NCBI GenBank assembly: GCA_020633315.1
Contig: JACKDV010000003.1
Location: 248,001 to 312,000, forward strand
Reading direction: 5' to 3'
DNA length: 64,000 bases
Source: Myxococcales bacterium
GTDB taxonomy: Bacteria; Myxococcota_A; Polyangia; Nannocystales; Nannocystaceae
Below the pieces are notes generated by a model. That model saw only the letters and a list, made by a program, of their open reading frames with translations, made no database searches and was not told the DNA's origin. The position numbers and the translations under genes were made by a program. Positions 24,878 through 34,249 of the stretch are shown here, piece by piece. The stretch's first letter is position 1, and the number at the start of each line of letters is the position of its first letter.

Positions 24878-25663
24878 GTGATCACCCCATCGTCCGCGTG
24901 CCTGGCCCTCGCGCTGCTGGCCGTTCCCTCGTCCAAGCCACCGACCGACGCCTCGTCGGACGACGTGGCCTCGCGCTCCTCGTCCGCCGAGGAGGCCGAG
25001 GAGGCCGAGGAGGCCGAGGCCGGTGTGGGAGAGGGTGAGGACGAAGCCGACGGGAGCGGGGACGAGGACGACGAGGTCCTGCCCACCCGACGCTTCATGC
25101 TGGGGCTGGAGGGCGTGGTGATGCAGGCCCCTCCCCTGCGCCCCCAGGTGGTCACCTTCGACCCCCGCTTCATCGGGCGCACGGTCTCGCTCGGCGGCCT
25201 GGGCCTGTTCGCGCGGCTGCGGGTGCATCCGCGCATCTCGGTGGAGGCCACCGTGCGCTCGGGCTCGGCCCGCTATGCGGCGCGCCCCACCGAGGATCCC
25301 GACGTGGTCTCCCACGATCAGGTGGCGGCCGACGTGGGCGTGCTGCTGTTCGTGGCCCGCGGCCAGATGGTGCAGCTGGCCTTCGACGGCGGCGTGGGGG
25401 GGATGGGCACCCGCGTGCGCTACGAGCTCGATCGCGAGGGCACCCAGCTGTTCGGCTCCGGCATCGTACGCGTGGGCGCCAACGCGGAGTTCCTCGTCAA
25501 GCGCATCGCGTTCGTGGTCTCGGTGCGGGCGATGGGGGTGCTCACCAACGTGGAGCGCGTCCGCAATCGGGGGGAGCTCCTGCAGGGGCGAGACCTGCCC
25601 GCTCCGGTGCCGGCGATGCAGACCCTGCTGGTCGGCTCCGCCGGCATCGCCTACCGGTTCTAG
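24878..25663 (+). CDS. Predicted outer-membrane beta-barrel protein
   Basis: From GTG at 24878 the protein has 261 residues. The first 25 are a short hydrophobic signal (CLALALLAVP). An acidic Ser/Glu/Asp linker with EEAEEAEEAE follows to about residue 65. The remainder alternates polar and apolar residues with Gly and Tyr (FMLGLEGVVMQAP, DVGVLLFVARGQMVQLAFDGGVGG) and ends in GIAYRF, the C-terminal Phe typical of barrels recognised by BAM. No close family is visible. The start is uncertain; a TTG at 24857 is also possible. Confidence 0.6.
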   Translation: MITPSSACLALALLAVPSSKPPTDASSDDVASRSSSAEEAEEAEEAEAGVGEGEDEADGSGDEDDEVLPTRRFMLGLEGVVMQAPPLRPQVVTFDPRFIGRTVSLGGLGLFARLRVHPRISVEATVRSGSARYAARPTEDPDVVSHDQVAADVGVLLFVARGQMVQLAFDGGVGGMGTRVRYELDREGTQLFGSGIVRVGANAEFLVKRIAFVVSVRAMGVLTNVERVRNRGELLQGRDLPAPVPAMQTLLVGSAGIAYRF

Positions 25664-25669
25664 CCGGCG

Positions 25670-25879
25670 CTACTCGGCGACGGGGCCCACGAAGGACTCG
25701 GCCGCGGCCTCGGCCTCGAGCTGGGCGAGCAGCCGCTCGATGCCGTGGTAGCGCATGGGCTCCTCCTCGATCGACGGCGCGGCGGCCACGGGGGTCTCGT
25801 CGAGCGAGTCGACGGACAGGCCCAGGGGCTCCATGACGGGGCTGAACATGCTGCTGAAGACGAAGAGCCAGACGTGCAT
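25670..25879 (-). CDS. Small protein, 69 residues
   Basis: ATG at 25879 is preceded by AAGGA eight bases away. The N-terminus MHVWLFVFSSMFSPVMEPLG is hydrophobic, then the sequence becomes acidic with a MRYHGIERLLAQLEAEAAAE helix. It could be a small membrane or exported peptide. It is convergent with the barrel gene, with 6 bases between the stops. I recognise no family. Confidence 0.45.
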   Translation of the reverse strand: MHVWLFVFSSMFSPVMEPLGLSVDSLDETPVAAAPSIEEEPMRYHGIERLLAQLEAEAAAESFVGPVAE

Positions 25880-25999
25880 CGGTGGGTTCCTTGCTGGACG
25901 GTGCGCCCCCATCCAAGCACCGCATCGCGGCACGGCCAAAAAACTGGACGTGAGCCCTCGGGGTGTGCCAACCCTCCCCGAGTTGGAGCGCTTCGGGGC

Positions 26000-27862
26000 T
26001 CAACCGGTACGCTGGCCCAAGATCCAGGTCTCGATCGGGGTCAGGCGCAGGCTCCCCAGGCGGGGCAGGTCATCCACGAATTCCAGGCCCTGCACCCGCT
26101 TGGAGACCATCATCACCTGGGTGGGCGCCCGCACCACCGAGCCCACCCGCAGGGCGGCCAGGCGATCGGCGACGGCCTGCTTGGCCGCGTCGCGATCCGA
26201 GGGGGTCGCTGCGGCGCGGTAGGCCTCGAGCGCCCCGTCGAGCGCCACGTCGGTGACCCCGGCGATGTTGAGGTCACCGCGGCTGTGGAAGTACGGGTAG
26301 AGGTCGGCGTCGCTGCGCTCGGCCATCCGCACCAGCGCCACGTCGAACTCGCCCTTGCGCATCAGGGTGAGCAGGTAGGCCCAGCCGGCGGTGGCGAAGG
26401 GCACCAGGATGCCCACCTCGCGCCAGGCGTCGCGCACGGCGTGGGCGATGGTGCGGCCGTCCCCCGCCTCGCCGCTCCACATCAGCACGATCCGCAGCGA
26501 GCCGGTGGCCCGCCGCCTCACCCCGCGCTCGAGCACCCAGTCGAGCCCATCGAGGGTGGCGATGGCCCGGGCCTTGCCCGCGTCGTCGAGCGAGGCGTCC
26601 TGGGGCGCGGGCAGGCCCGCCATGCCCAGGCGGGCCGAGACCCCGGCCGACAGCAGCGCGACCAGATCGATCTCGTGGGGGTCGGCCAGGTCCACCGGGG
26701 CCGCCACGGGCAGCGACGGCAGGTCGCCCAGCGCATCGGCCAGGGCCGCCCGGGGGATGGCGTCGTCGAGCACCCCCCGCAGCTGGGGCCCCGCCTGCTC
26801 GCCCCGCCGCAGGTTGTACAGCAGCACGTCGAAGCGGGCCGGGCTGAGCACGTAGGCGCGGAAGCGCGGCGCGGTGCCGGGGCGGGTGAGCTCCTCGGGC
26901 ACGTGGGCGGGCGACAGCTCGGCCGCGATGTGCACGTCGCCGCGGCGCATCGCCGTGAGCACCTCGGATCCGTCGGGCATCTCGCGCAGCACGATGCGCG
27001 AGGGAGCGAAGGTCCCGGCCCCCTCCTCGACCGCGGGCGGCTCGGTGCCCTCGGGCACCCAGGGCTCGAGCACCAGGCGCTCGGGCTCCAGAGCGGTCAC
27101 GCGCATGGGCCCGGTGCCGATGGGAGCGCGGCCGAACGCCCGCGGGCGCCCGCGGTGATCGGCCCGGGGCACGATGTAGAGGTCGGCCAGCAGCTCGAGG
27201 GCCAGCGGCTCGGGCCGCGAGAAGCTCACGTGGGCCCAGCGCCCCGGGTCGCGCTTGGAGCCCGGCGGCGGTCCGCCGGGCGGGCCGTCCACCATCTCCA
27301 CCCGCCGCAGGCCGCCCAGGCCCGTCCGCTGGCGCATGGTGGCGCGGCGGGGATCCAGCCACCAGTCCAGGCTGTAGAGCACGTCCTCGGGGGTCACCGG
27401 ATCGCCGTCGTGGAACACCGCGCCGTCGCGCAGGTGGCAGTACACGTCGCGGGGATCGACGGTCGGCCGCAGCACGCAGGCGTCGGCCAGCGCGGGCTCG
27501 GCCCAGGGCGCCCCCGTGTCCACGCGGCGGGTGAGCCCCTCGAACACCAGGTCCTCCGCCACTCGCGCGCCCCAGGGCTCGAGGTCCCCCAGGGGGTCGA
27601 GGGTGTCGGGCACTCGCCGCACCGCGATCACCAGGCGGCGATCGATGCGATCGGTCGATGTCGCCTCGGCGATCTCCTCCTCGAAGCGGTCGGCGGCCTC
27701 GGCCGTTTCGGTGGCGTCGGGTACGTCGTCGTCGCCTCCGCAGCCCACGAGGGCCAGCGCCAGCGCCCACCACCACGCCCGGGCCCGGGCCGCTCCCGCC
27801 CGGGACCCCGCACCGCCGAGGGTCCGGCGGCTCGTCCCCCCCGGCCATGACGCAGGTGGCAT
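26000..27862 (-). CDS. Family 5 extracellular solute-binding lipoprotein
   Basis: The 620-residue protein has a signal ending in LALVGC (lipobox). The body matches peptide/nickel-type solute-binding proteins (SBP_bac_5): RRVPDTLDPLGDLEPWGARVAEDLVFEGLTRRVD-type opening, then LRDGAVFHDGDPVTPEDVLYSLDWWLD and IGTGPMRV. Such proteins bind oligopeptides or similar ligands and hand them to an ABC permease. No permease or ATPase of this kind is adjacent, so it is an orphan here and may serve a distant transporter or have another role. It is divergent from the lipoprotein gene at 27974. Confidence 0.82.
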   Translation of the reverse strand: MPPASWPGGTSRRTLGGAGSRAGAARARAWWWALALALVGCGGDDDVPDATETAEAADRFEEEIAEATSTDRIDRRLVIAVRRVPDTLDPLGDLEPWGARVAEDLVFEGLTRRVDTGAPWAEPALADACVLRPTVDPRDVYCHLRDGAVFHDGDPVTPEDVLYSLDWWLDPRRATMRQRTGLGGLRRVEMVDGPPGGPPPGSKRDPGRWAHVSFSRPEPLALELLADLYIVPRADHRGRPRAFGRAPIGTGPMRVTALEPERLVLEPWVPEGTEPPAVEEGAGTFAPSRIVLREMPDGSEVLTAMRRGDVHIAAELSPAHVPEELTRPGTAPRFRAYVLSPARFDVLLYNLRRGEQAGPQLRGVLDDAIPRAALADALGDLPSLPVAAPVDLADPHEIDLVALLSAGVSARLGMAGLPAPQDASLDDAGKARAIATLDGLDWVLERGVRRRATGSLRIVLMWSGEAGDGRTIAHAVRDAWREVGILVPFATAGWAYLLTLMRKGEFDVALVRMAERSDADLYPYFHSRGDLNIAGVTDVALDGALEAYRAAATPSDRDAAKQAVADRLAALRVGSVVRAPTQVMMVSKRVQGLEFVDDLPRLGSLRLTPIETWILGQRTG

Positions 27863-27973
27863 CCCCAGGGTGTACCGCGTCTACGTTGGGTTGAAAATCG
27901 CGGGGGGAGCGTGTTACTCAGCCTTCCTGACCGATCTAGGCCACCGAAGGCCGCTCGGTCGTTCCAGCCGGAC

Positions 27974-28705
27974 ATGGCCATGCGACGCGCGACATCCTCC
28001 CCCATGTTGACATCCGCGGTGGCCGCTCTGCTCGGCGCCTCCCTGCTCGTTGGCTGCGACAGCAACGAGGAGGAGCTCGAGGTCAAGAGCGATCAAGCCG
28101 AGGAGGAGCAAGGCCCGCCGGTGCAGGTCTCGCTGCCGCCGCCGCCCAACTTCGACGAGGGCAAGGCGCCCGAGCAGTGGGAGGACGGCGCGTGGTCCAT
28201 CTGGGGCCTGCGGCGCGACATCGACAAGCACGTGGCCGAGGGCGAGGCCAACACCGAGATCACGGTCAAGGGCTGGATCCAGGAGATCTACGTCCCGCCC
28301 GAGTGCCCCGAGGGCGAGGCCTGCCCGCCGCCCAAGCAGCCCCACGTGTGGATCACCGACTACGAGAACGTGGAGGGCAAGAAGCGGGCGATGATGGTCG
28401 TCAACTACCGCTTCACCATCCCCGAGTGGCAGGCCAAGGACTGGAAGGACCAGCCCGACGTCATCCTCGAGAAGGGCAAGCGCTACACCTTCAAGGGCAT
28501 CTTCAAGCAGTTCTCCGACACCGGCTTCGCGTCGGACCGCGGCCTCATCGAGTTCCGGGCCTACAAGGCCCACGACGAGGCCGGCAACGAGCTGCCCGAC
28601 TGGGTGTACCCGCCCGGCGCCGCCTGGCACCCGCTCACCATCCAGCAGCAGGAAGAGCAGAACGCCAAGCTCGCCGAGGCTGCGGCCAAGGCGGCCAACA
28701 AGTAG
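27974..28705 (+). CDS. Lipoprotein with possible OB-fold domain
   Basis: The 243-residue protein has a signal ending in LLVGC (lipobox), then an acidic segment (SNEEELE). Residues about 90-210 look like an OB-type barrel: TEITVKGWIQEIY, PHVWITDYENVEGKKRAM, RYTFKGIFKQFSDTGFAS and GLIEFRAYKAH. An Ala/Lys/Gln-rich helix ends the protein. OB-fold lipoproteins can bind oligosaccharides or metals, but no ligand is evident. The start at ATG 27974 gives the best signal peptide. A strong terminator hairpin follows. Confidence 0.72.
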   Translation: MAMRRATSSPMLTSAVAALLGASLLVGCDSNEEELEVKSDQAEEEQGPPVQVSLPPPPNFDEGKAPEQWEDGAWSIWGLRRDIDKHVAEGEANTEITVKGWIQEIYVPPECPEGEACPPPKQPHVWITDYENVEGKKRAMMVVNYRFTIPEWQAKDWKDQPDVILEKGKRYTFKGIFKQFSDTGFASDRGLIEFRAYKAHDEAGNELPDWVYPPGAAWHPLTIQQQEEQNAKLAEAAAKAANK

Positions 28706-28731
28706 GGCTCACGGCTGCGGCCGCGACTCGG

Positions 28732-28763
28732 AGGCCCGCGCCCGGCACGACCGGCGCGGGCCT
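28732..28763 (+). terminator. Terminator hairpin
   Basis: AGGCCCGCGCC and its exact reverse complement GGCGCGGGCCT enclose a 10-base loop, 26 bases after the stop of the lipoprotein gene. The gene at 28788 ends on the opposite strand 25 bases further on, so the structure may serve both convergent genes. The downstream tract (TCTCGCGTCT) is only partly T-rich. Confidence 0.6.
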
Positions 28764-28787
28764 TCTCGCGTCTGGGGCCGACCCCTC

Positions 28788-30968
28788 TCAGGGATCGTCG
28801 ATGGCGCCCGCCTCCTGGGCGGATGCATCGTCACCGTCGAGCCGCTCGCCCTCATCGGGGAGCTCGTCCTCGTCGCCCATGGCCTCGGCGTCCGGACCGT
28901 CCTCGTCACGCGCGGGGTCCTGGGCCGGCAGCGCGTACCACCAGCCCGCGCCCTCCAGGCCCACCCAGCCCTCGCCGCCCTCGTAGACGAAGGCCGTGCC
29001 CTGGGTGGGCAGCACGCGGAGGGTCCAGCGCACCGGGCTCGGGCGCTCGCCGCCGCGCAGCCCCACGGCCTCGCGCTCGAGCCACTGCGCCAGCCAGGCG
29101 TTGGCGTCGGTCGCCGCCCCGCCCTCCTCGTCGGCCCATGCGTCACCGCGGGGCCGCAGCCGCAGCGTCTCGCCGTCGCGGCTCAGCTCCAGCCCACGCG
29201 CCCCGATCACCGCCCGTGCGATGGGCAGCATCACCAGCAGGTCCTGGCCCAGGGTCTCGCACGCCCCCTCGCTCAGCCGCGCCGGTCGCTGCCCCTCCAC
29301 CTCGGCCACACAGTCGTCGTAGAGCGCGAGCTCGAGCACCGGGTCCTCGCCCCGCCGGGGCACCCGCTCCACCCGCAGGCGTCGCCGCACCGGGCCCGAC
29401 GGCGCATCCACCCACGCCTCGGCCCGCAGCCCGCCCAGGGTGCCCAGCAGGGCCTCGAGACGCAGCTCGTCGAGCGCCCCGTCGCCCGCCGGGTGCACGG
29501 GGGCGTCCAGCCGCCACACGCCCAGGTCGAGGTGCATGCTCTGCCGCACCACCGCCTCGGGGTCCGCCCCGGCCAGCACCTCGATGGCGCGCGCCTCCTC
29601 GCTGGGCAGCGAGCTCAGGCGGCGCTCGGCGAAGGTCTCGGTGTCGAAGGCCAGCGGGGGCACGGCCTGGCGCAGGCGCAGCACGGGGCCCTCGTCGCGA
29701 CGACAGCGGCGAGGCTCGTCGTCGGTGCAGCGCAGGCGCAGGGTGGCGGTGCTGTCGGTCACCACGGTGAGGTCCACCGCGGGCGCCTCGGGCCAGGCCT
29801 GATCGTCGTCGAGCGAGACCTCGGCGTCGTGCAGGGCCTCGTACCAGCGGTACGCCTCGGGCTCGTCCACGTCGAACACCGCCGTGCGCCCGTCCACCTC
29901 CTCCTCGATCCGCCAGCCACCGCCGTAGCGCCGCAGCACCCGCGAGGCCGGCGTGCGCAGCTCCACCTGCAGCACCCGCCCGTAGGCGTGGGGCAGCAGG
30001 CGCGGATCCACCAGCGCCCCTGCGTCGGGGCCGGGCCGCCCGGGCAGCGGCCACGGCTGCACCAGCGCGGCGTCGATGCAGCCCCAGCGCCCGGGGCCGC
30101 GATCCACCAGCACGTGGTCGTCGCGACCGGGGCAGGCCCCGTGCGTGCGCAGGGCCCAGTCCCGCCCGTCCGCCTGCTCGAGGGTGACCCACGGCTCGCC
30201 CGCGTCGTCGCGCGGCTCCACCAGCGGATCGAGGCGCGCCGACAGCAGGCGATCGAGGCGGGTCTCCACCGCGATCCGGTCGAGCACCGCGGCCGGCCCC
30301 TCGCCCAGCCGCGCCCGCCACAGCCCGTCGATGCCCCGCCGCAGATCGAGCTCGCCGTCGTGCAGGGCCACCAGCTCGGAGGGCTCCGCCACCACCAGCC
30401 GCCGCGCCAGCCAGCTGTGCGGCGCCTGCTCGACCAGCGTGCCCAGCTCCTGCTCGAGCACCCACTGCCCCTCGGTGCCCTCGGCCCCGCCCTCCACCGC
30501 GCCGTAGAGCCCCGCCCCGTCGGCGGTGGGCCGCCCCAGCACCAGGGTGCGGGTGCCCCCCTGCGGGAGCTGGACCACGATGCGGCCGCCCGCACCCAAG
30601 CCCACCGCCGCGCCGTCCTCCACCGCGCGCAGCGTGGTGGCCATGCGCAGCGAGTCCCACACCCCCTCGACCGCATCGGGGTCGGCCGGGCCCAGCTCCG
30701 TCTCGCCCACCAGCAGTCGATGCCCCAGACCGTCGGGCACCAGCCGCACCGGATCGCCGTGCGACGGCCACAGCTCCACCGTGGCCCCGGCCACGTCGGT
30801 GTTGGCGATCTCGGGCAGGATCCGCCACGCCGACGAGCGCGTGGATACCAGGGTGGCCCGCGCTCCCTCGGGGTCGCGCGCGTCGAGGTGGGCCCAGGCG
30901 ACCGAGACCACGGTGACCGCCAGCAGGGCCCAGGTGGTCGGGGACGGCCGCCGATCGCTCCGCCTCAT
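28788..30968 (-). CDS. DUF4340-like protein of an ABC export module
   Basis: The 726-residue protein has an N-terminal transmembrane anchor (TWALLAVTVVSVAWAHLDA) and a large extracytoplasmic body of repeated beta-rich segments (such as GGRIVVQLPQGGTRTLVLG, followed by STATLRLRCTDDEPRRC). The end is acidic. DUF4340 proteins typically sit behind GldF/GldG-type ABC transporters, as here: the start ATG (30968) overlaps the stop of the fused permease gene by four bases (ATGA). It probably forms part of the periplasmic portion of that complex. Function within the module is unknown. Length and anchoring fit the family, but I cannot confirm it by search. Confidence 0.65.
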   Translation of the reverse strand: MRRSDRRPSPTTWALLAVTVVSVAWAHLDARDPEGARATLVSTRSSAWRILPEIANTDVAGATVELWPSHGDPVRLVPDGLGHRLLVGETELGPADPDAVEGVWDSLRMATTLRAVEDGAAVGLGAGGRIVVQLPQGGTRTLVLGRPTADGAGLYGAVEGGAEGTEGQWVLEQELGTLVEQAPHSWLARRLVVAEPSELVALHDGELDLRRGIDGLWRARLGEGPAAVLDRIAVETRLDRLLSARLDPLVEPRDDAGEPWVTLEQADGRDWALRTHGACPGRDDHVLVDRGPGRWGCIDAALVQPWPLPGRPGPDAGALVDPRLLPHAYGRVLQVELRTPASRVLRRYGGGWRIEEEVDGRTAVFDVDEPEAYRWYEALHDAEVSLDDDQAWPEAPAVDLTVVTDSTATLRLRCTDDEPRRCRRDEGPVLRLRQAVPPLAFDTETFAERRLSSLPSEEARAIEVLAGADPEAVVRQSMHLDLGVWRLDAPVHPAGDGALDELRLEALLGTLGGLRAEAWVDAPSGPVRRRLRVERVPRRGEDPVLELALYDDCVAEVEGQRPARLSEGACETLGQDLLVMLPIARAVIGARGLELSRDGETLRLRPRGDAWADEEGGAATDANAWLAQWLEREAVGLRGGERPSPVRWTLRVLPTQGTAFVYEGGEGWVGLEGAGWWYALPAQDPARDEDGPDAEAMGDEDELPDEGERLDGDDASAQEAGAIDDP

Positions 30969-33199
30969 CGCCGCCGCCTCCACAGCACCCACAGGCCCAG
31001 CAGGATCGCGAAGCCGGGCAGGCCCAGCAGGCACACCAGGGTCATGCGCTGGAGCTGCTCGGGCAGCAGCACCAGCTTGACGTGCTCGCGCGTGCGCGGC
31101 CGGATGCCCAGCAGCAGGTCGCGCTCGGTGAGCCAGCCGATGGCGTTGAGCACCAGATCGCGGCCGTGGTCGTAGACGATGTCCTCGCGCAGGTAGGCGT
31201 TGAGCGCGAGCTGATCCGAGGCGATCACCACCAGCCGCGAGCTGCCGCGCTGCCCCGCCGCCGCCACCGGGATCGGCCCCGCGCGGTCGACCTCCTCGTC
31301 GAAGGCCACCATCGCCCCGGTGCGCAGCGCCCCGATGTCCGACTCGGCCCAGCCGTCCTCGCCCACCTGCACCAGCACCGCGGGCGGCTCGGCCTCGGGC
31401 ACCGTCTGCAGCGACAGCTCGCGCACCACCAGCAGGCTCACCGGGCGCCCCACCAGGGCCCGCACCGCCGGGTGGTCGCCCCAGCCGTCCACCAGGGTGA
31501 AGGCCAGCAGCGGCGTGCCGCTCGGCATCCCGTGGGGATCGAGCACCACCCGCTCGCCGAAGACGATCCCGTAGCGCGCGGCCAGGGGCTCGAGCCCGTG
31601 CTCGGCCAGCCCGGTCGCGCCCGGCCGCACCACCGCGCCGGTGAGCAGCAGCAGGTCGCCGCCCTCGTCGGCGAAGCGCTCCACCACCCGCAGCTGGGCG
31701 GGCGGCAGGGCACCGCTGGGGCCCGCCACCAGCAGCACGTCGCACCCGCGCAGGCCGTCGGCCGCGTCGAGGTCGGCCGCACGCAGCCGCAGGTTGGCCT
31801 CGCGCAGCAGGTCGCCCAGGTGGGCGTAGCCGCCGAAGGGCTCGAGGCCGTCGAAGGGCGGCTCGCCGTGCCCCTGGGTGTGGCACACGGTGGTCTCGGT
31901 GGGATCGCCGACCTGCAGGAACGCGGTGAGCAGCGCCTCCTCGCCGCGGAATTCCTTCACCCGCGGTCCGGTGGCCTGCACGTCGGGACCGGTGGCGTAG
32001 GTGACCAGATCGCCGGGCAGCAGGTGGGTCTTGCGGAGCTGGGCTCCCTGCCCCGCGCGCACCAGCACCACGCCGTCGGCCAGGTCGCGGCCGCCCAGGC
32101 CGAACTCGGCCACCAGCTGCTCCGCCTCCTGGCGATCGCGATCGGGGTCGAGCAGGTGCACCCGCAGGTTGGGGCCGGCCTGGGCCATGCGCCCCAGCAC
32201 CTCGCGCAATTCCTGGGCCAGCGGGTTGGGCCGGCCGCCGCCGATCGTGGAGGGCACCAGCACCCGCACGTCGACCGGCCCCGGCAGCTCCCGCAGCACC
32301 GTCTCGGCGCGCTCCGACAGCGAGTAGACCCGCCCGCCCGTCCAGTCCCCACGCTGGCCGTGGCGGGCCCCCAGCCAGGCCAGATGCCCCACCGCCACCA
32401 CCAAGAGCCCCAGCTGCAGCAGCCGCTCGTGTCGACGCCGCGGATCGATCACCACCACCGCCGCCGCCAGCGACAGCACCACCACCGCGCCGTGCAGCCA
32501 CAGCCAGCGGCCGTCCACGATCCCCTGCGCCATCTCCTGCATCATGGTGAGCAGGCTGGTGCGATCGAGGATCGTGGCCAGGGTCTCCGACTCCACCTGG
32601 TCCACCAACAGCCCCGCGAGCAGCACGATGGTGCACAGCACGAAGCTGGCGATGGCGGCGGTGAGCTGGCTGCGGGTGGTGGCGGAGGTCAGCAGGCCCA
32701 GCGCGAGGAAGCTGGCGCCCACCAGGCCCGTGCCCAGGTAGCCCGAGAGGATCGGCCCCAGGTCGGGCTCCACCGAGGCGCCGCGCAGCAGCACGTAGAA
32801 GACCACCGTGGGCAGCCACAGCGCCGCGTAGAAGGCCAGCGCCCCCGCGTACTTGCCCAGCACCACCTGCGCGGGCGACAGCGGGGCGGTGAGCAGCGCC
32901 TCGAGGGTGCCCTGCTTGTTCTCCTCGGCCAGCAGCCGCATGCTGATCGTCGAGCAGGTGAACAGCACCGGCAGCCAGAAGATGAAGAAGCTGCCGCCGA
33001 AGAAGTACTGCATCACCGGGCCGGGGGCCGCGAGCGGATCGTTGAGCACCCGCAGCAGCAGCGCGAAGTTCCAGCCCTGCAGCAGCAGGAACAAGGTGGC
33101 CACCACGTAGGCCAGCGGCGTGACGAACAGCGAGAGCAGCTCGCGGTGGGCCAGCGACGCGGTGCCCACCAGCCACGCGGGGGCGCGACGCAGGCTCAT
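30965..33199 (-). CDS. GldF-GldG-like fused ABC permease and auxiliary protein
   Basis: This 744-residue protein joins two parts. Residues 1 to about 265 are a six-helix ABC-2 permease (LLSLFVTPLAYVVATLFLLL first, EENKQGTLEALLTAPLS between helices). The rest, from about 280, is a GldG/ABC_transp_aux-type extracytoplasmic domain (GRVYSLSERAETVLRELPGP; VCHTQGHGEPPFDGLEPFGGY; DLVLNAIGWL) ending in a final transmembrane helix and RRRR. In Bacteroidetes GldF and GldG are separate proteins that with GldA form an ABC transporter involved in gliding. Similar modules elsewhere have unassigned substrates. The ATG at 33199 overlaps the ATPase gene if that gene is read through its frameshift. Confidence 0.8.
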   Translation of the reverse strand: MSLRRAPAWLVGTASLAHRELLSLFVTPLAYVVATLFLLLQGWNFALLLRVLNDPLAAPGPVMQYFFGGSFFIFWLPVLFTCSTISMRLLAEENKQGTLEALLTAPLSPAQVVLGKYAGALAFYAALWLPTVVFYVLLRGASVEPDLGPILSGYLGTGLVGASFLALGLLTSATTRSQLTAAIASFVLCTIVLLAGLLVDQVESETLATILDRTSLLTMMQEMAQGIVDGRWLWLHGAVVVLSLAAAVVVIDPRRRHERLLQLGLLVVAVGHLAWLGARHGQRGDWTGGRVYSLSERAETVLRELPGPVDVRVLVPSTIGGGRPNPLAQELREVLGRMAQAGPNLRVHLLDPDRDRQEAEQLVAEFGLGGRDLADGVVLVRAGQGAQLRKTHLLPGDLVTYATGPDVQATGPRVKEFRGEEALLTAFLQVGDPTETTVCHTQGHGEPPFDGLEPFGGYAHLGDLLREANLRLRAADLDAADGLRGCDVLLVAGPSGALPPAQLRVVERFADEGGDLLLLTGAVVRPGATGLAEHGLEPLAARYGIVFGERVVLDPHGMPSGTPLLAFTLVDGWGDHPAVRALVGRPVSLLVVRELSLQTVPEAEPPAVLVQVGEDGWAESDIGALRTGAMVAFDEEVDRAGPIPVAAAGQRGSSRLVVIASDQLALNAYLREDIVYDHGRDLVLNAIGWLTERDLLLGIRPRTREHVKLVLLPEQLQRMTLVCLLGLPGFAILLGLWVLWRRRR

Positions 33200-33296
33200 C
33201 GCGCGCCCCCTCCTCGCTCGGCGCGGGCCGGCGCCGCGGTGACCTCGGCGAAGCGCTCCTCGAGCGGCGTGCGACCGGCTCGCAGCTCCACCACGG

Positions 33297-34232
33297 TCAG
33301 CCCGGCCCGCTGCGACGCTCGGCCCACCGCGGCCAGGGCCGCGGCCGCGTCCCCACCCCCGGCGGCAGCCCCAGGCGGACCCGGCGGCCCTCGCCCTCGG
33401 GGCGCAGCGCCTCGGCCTCGAGCGCCACGGCCTGGTCACCCGCCCCCAGCTGCGCCCAGGCCTCGAGCAGCGCGGGCCGGACCGCGGCCGGCGGCTCGGC
33501 CCAGGCCGCCACCACGTGCCGCCCGGCGGTGGCCGCCGCGAGCTCCTCGTCGGCCACCACGCGGCCCTCCGACAGGATCACCACGCGATCGCACAAGAGC
33601 TCCACCTCGGCCAGGATGTGACTCGAGAAGATCAGCGTGTGCTCGCCCCCGAGGCCCTCGAGCATGGCTCGGATCTCGCGGACCTGGTTGGGGTCGAGCC
33701 CCACCGTGGGCTCGTCGAGGATCACCACCGGCGGCGCGCCGAGCAGGGCGTCGGCCACCCCCACCCGCTGTCGATAGCCGCGGCTGAGCTGCCCCACCGG
33801 GGTGTCGAGCACGTGGCGGATCCCGGTGGCCTCGGCCACCCGCTCGATCTCCGCGGCCCGCTTGCGACGGGACACGCCCTTGATCCTCGCGCGGAAGCCC
33901 AGGTGCTCGCGCGCCCGCAGCTCGTGGTAGAGCGGCACGTGCTCGGGCAGGTAGCCCACGTTGGCCCGGGCGTCCCGCGACTGGGTGCGCACGTCGAGGC
34001 CGGCCAGCTCCACCCGCGTGCCCGGGGCGTCGGCGATGGGCAGGAAGCCGCAGCACAGCCGCATCAGGGTGGACTTGCCCGCGCCGTTGGGTCCCAGCAG
34101 GCCCAGGCGCTCGCCCGGCTCCACCCGCAGCGAGACGTCGACCAGCGCCGCACGCTCGGCCCCGGGGTAGCGGTGACCGAGCGCCTCCACCCGCAGCGCC
34201 GCGCGGGCGGGCTCGCTCGTCGGTTCGGCCAT
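33297..34232 (-). CDS. ABC-2 type transporter ATPase, C-terminus frameshifted
   Basis: The 311-residue ATPase is complete to about residue 270. It has Walker A GPNGAGKST, Q-loop VGYLPEHVPLY, signature QLSRGYRQRVGVADAL (SRGYRQR in place of SGGQ) and Walker B VVILDEP followed by TVGLDPNQ. It should power the adjacent permease. The last about 20 residues (VGTRPRPWPRWAERR) look like a wrong frame. In another frame, 33350-33196 encodes a normal family ending, LTVVELRAGRTPLEERFAEVT, and stops at 33196-33198, overlapping the permease ATG (ATGA). Gaining one base at the C runs 33351-33360 would restore it. Either a sequencing slip or a real lesion. Confidence 0.83.
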   Translation of the reverse strand: MAEPTSEPARAALRVEALGHRYPGAERAALVDVSLRVEPGERLGLLGPNGAGKSTLMRLCCGFLPIADAPGTRVELAGLDVRTQSRDARANVGYLPEHVPLYHELRAREHLGFRARIKGVSRRKRAAEIERVAEATGIRHVLDTPVGQLSRGYRQRVGVADALLGAPPVVILDEPTVGLDPNQVREIRAMLEGLGGEHTLIFSSHILAEVELLCDRVVILSEGRVVADEELAAATAGRHVVAAWAEPPAAVRPALLEAWAQLGAGDQAVALEAEALRPEGEGRRVRLGLPPGVGTRPRPWPRWAERRSGPG

Positions 34233-34249
34233 GGGCAGGCAGATGGTGC

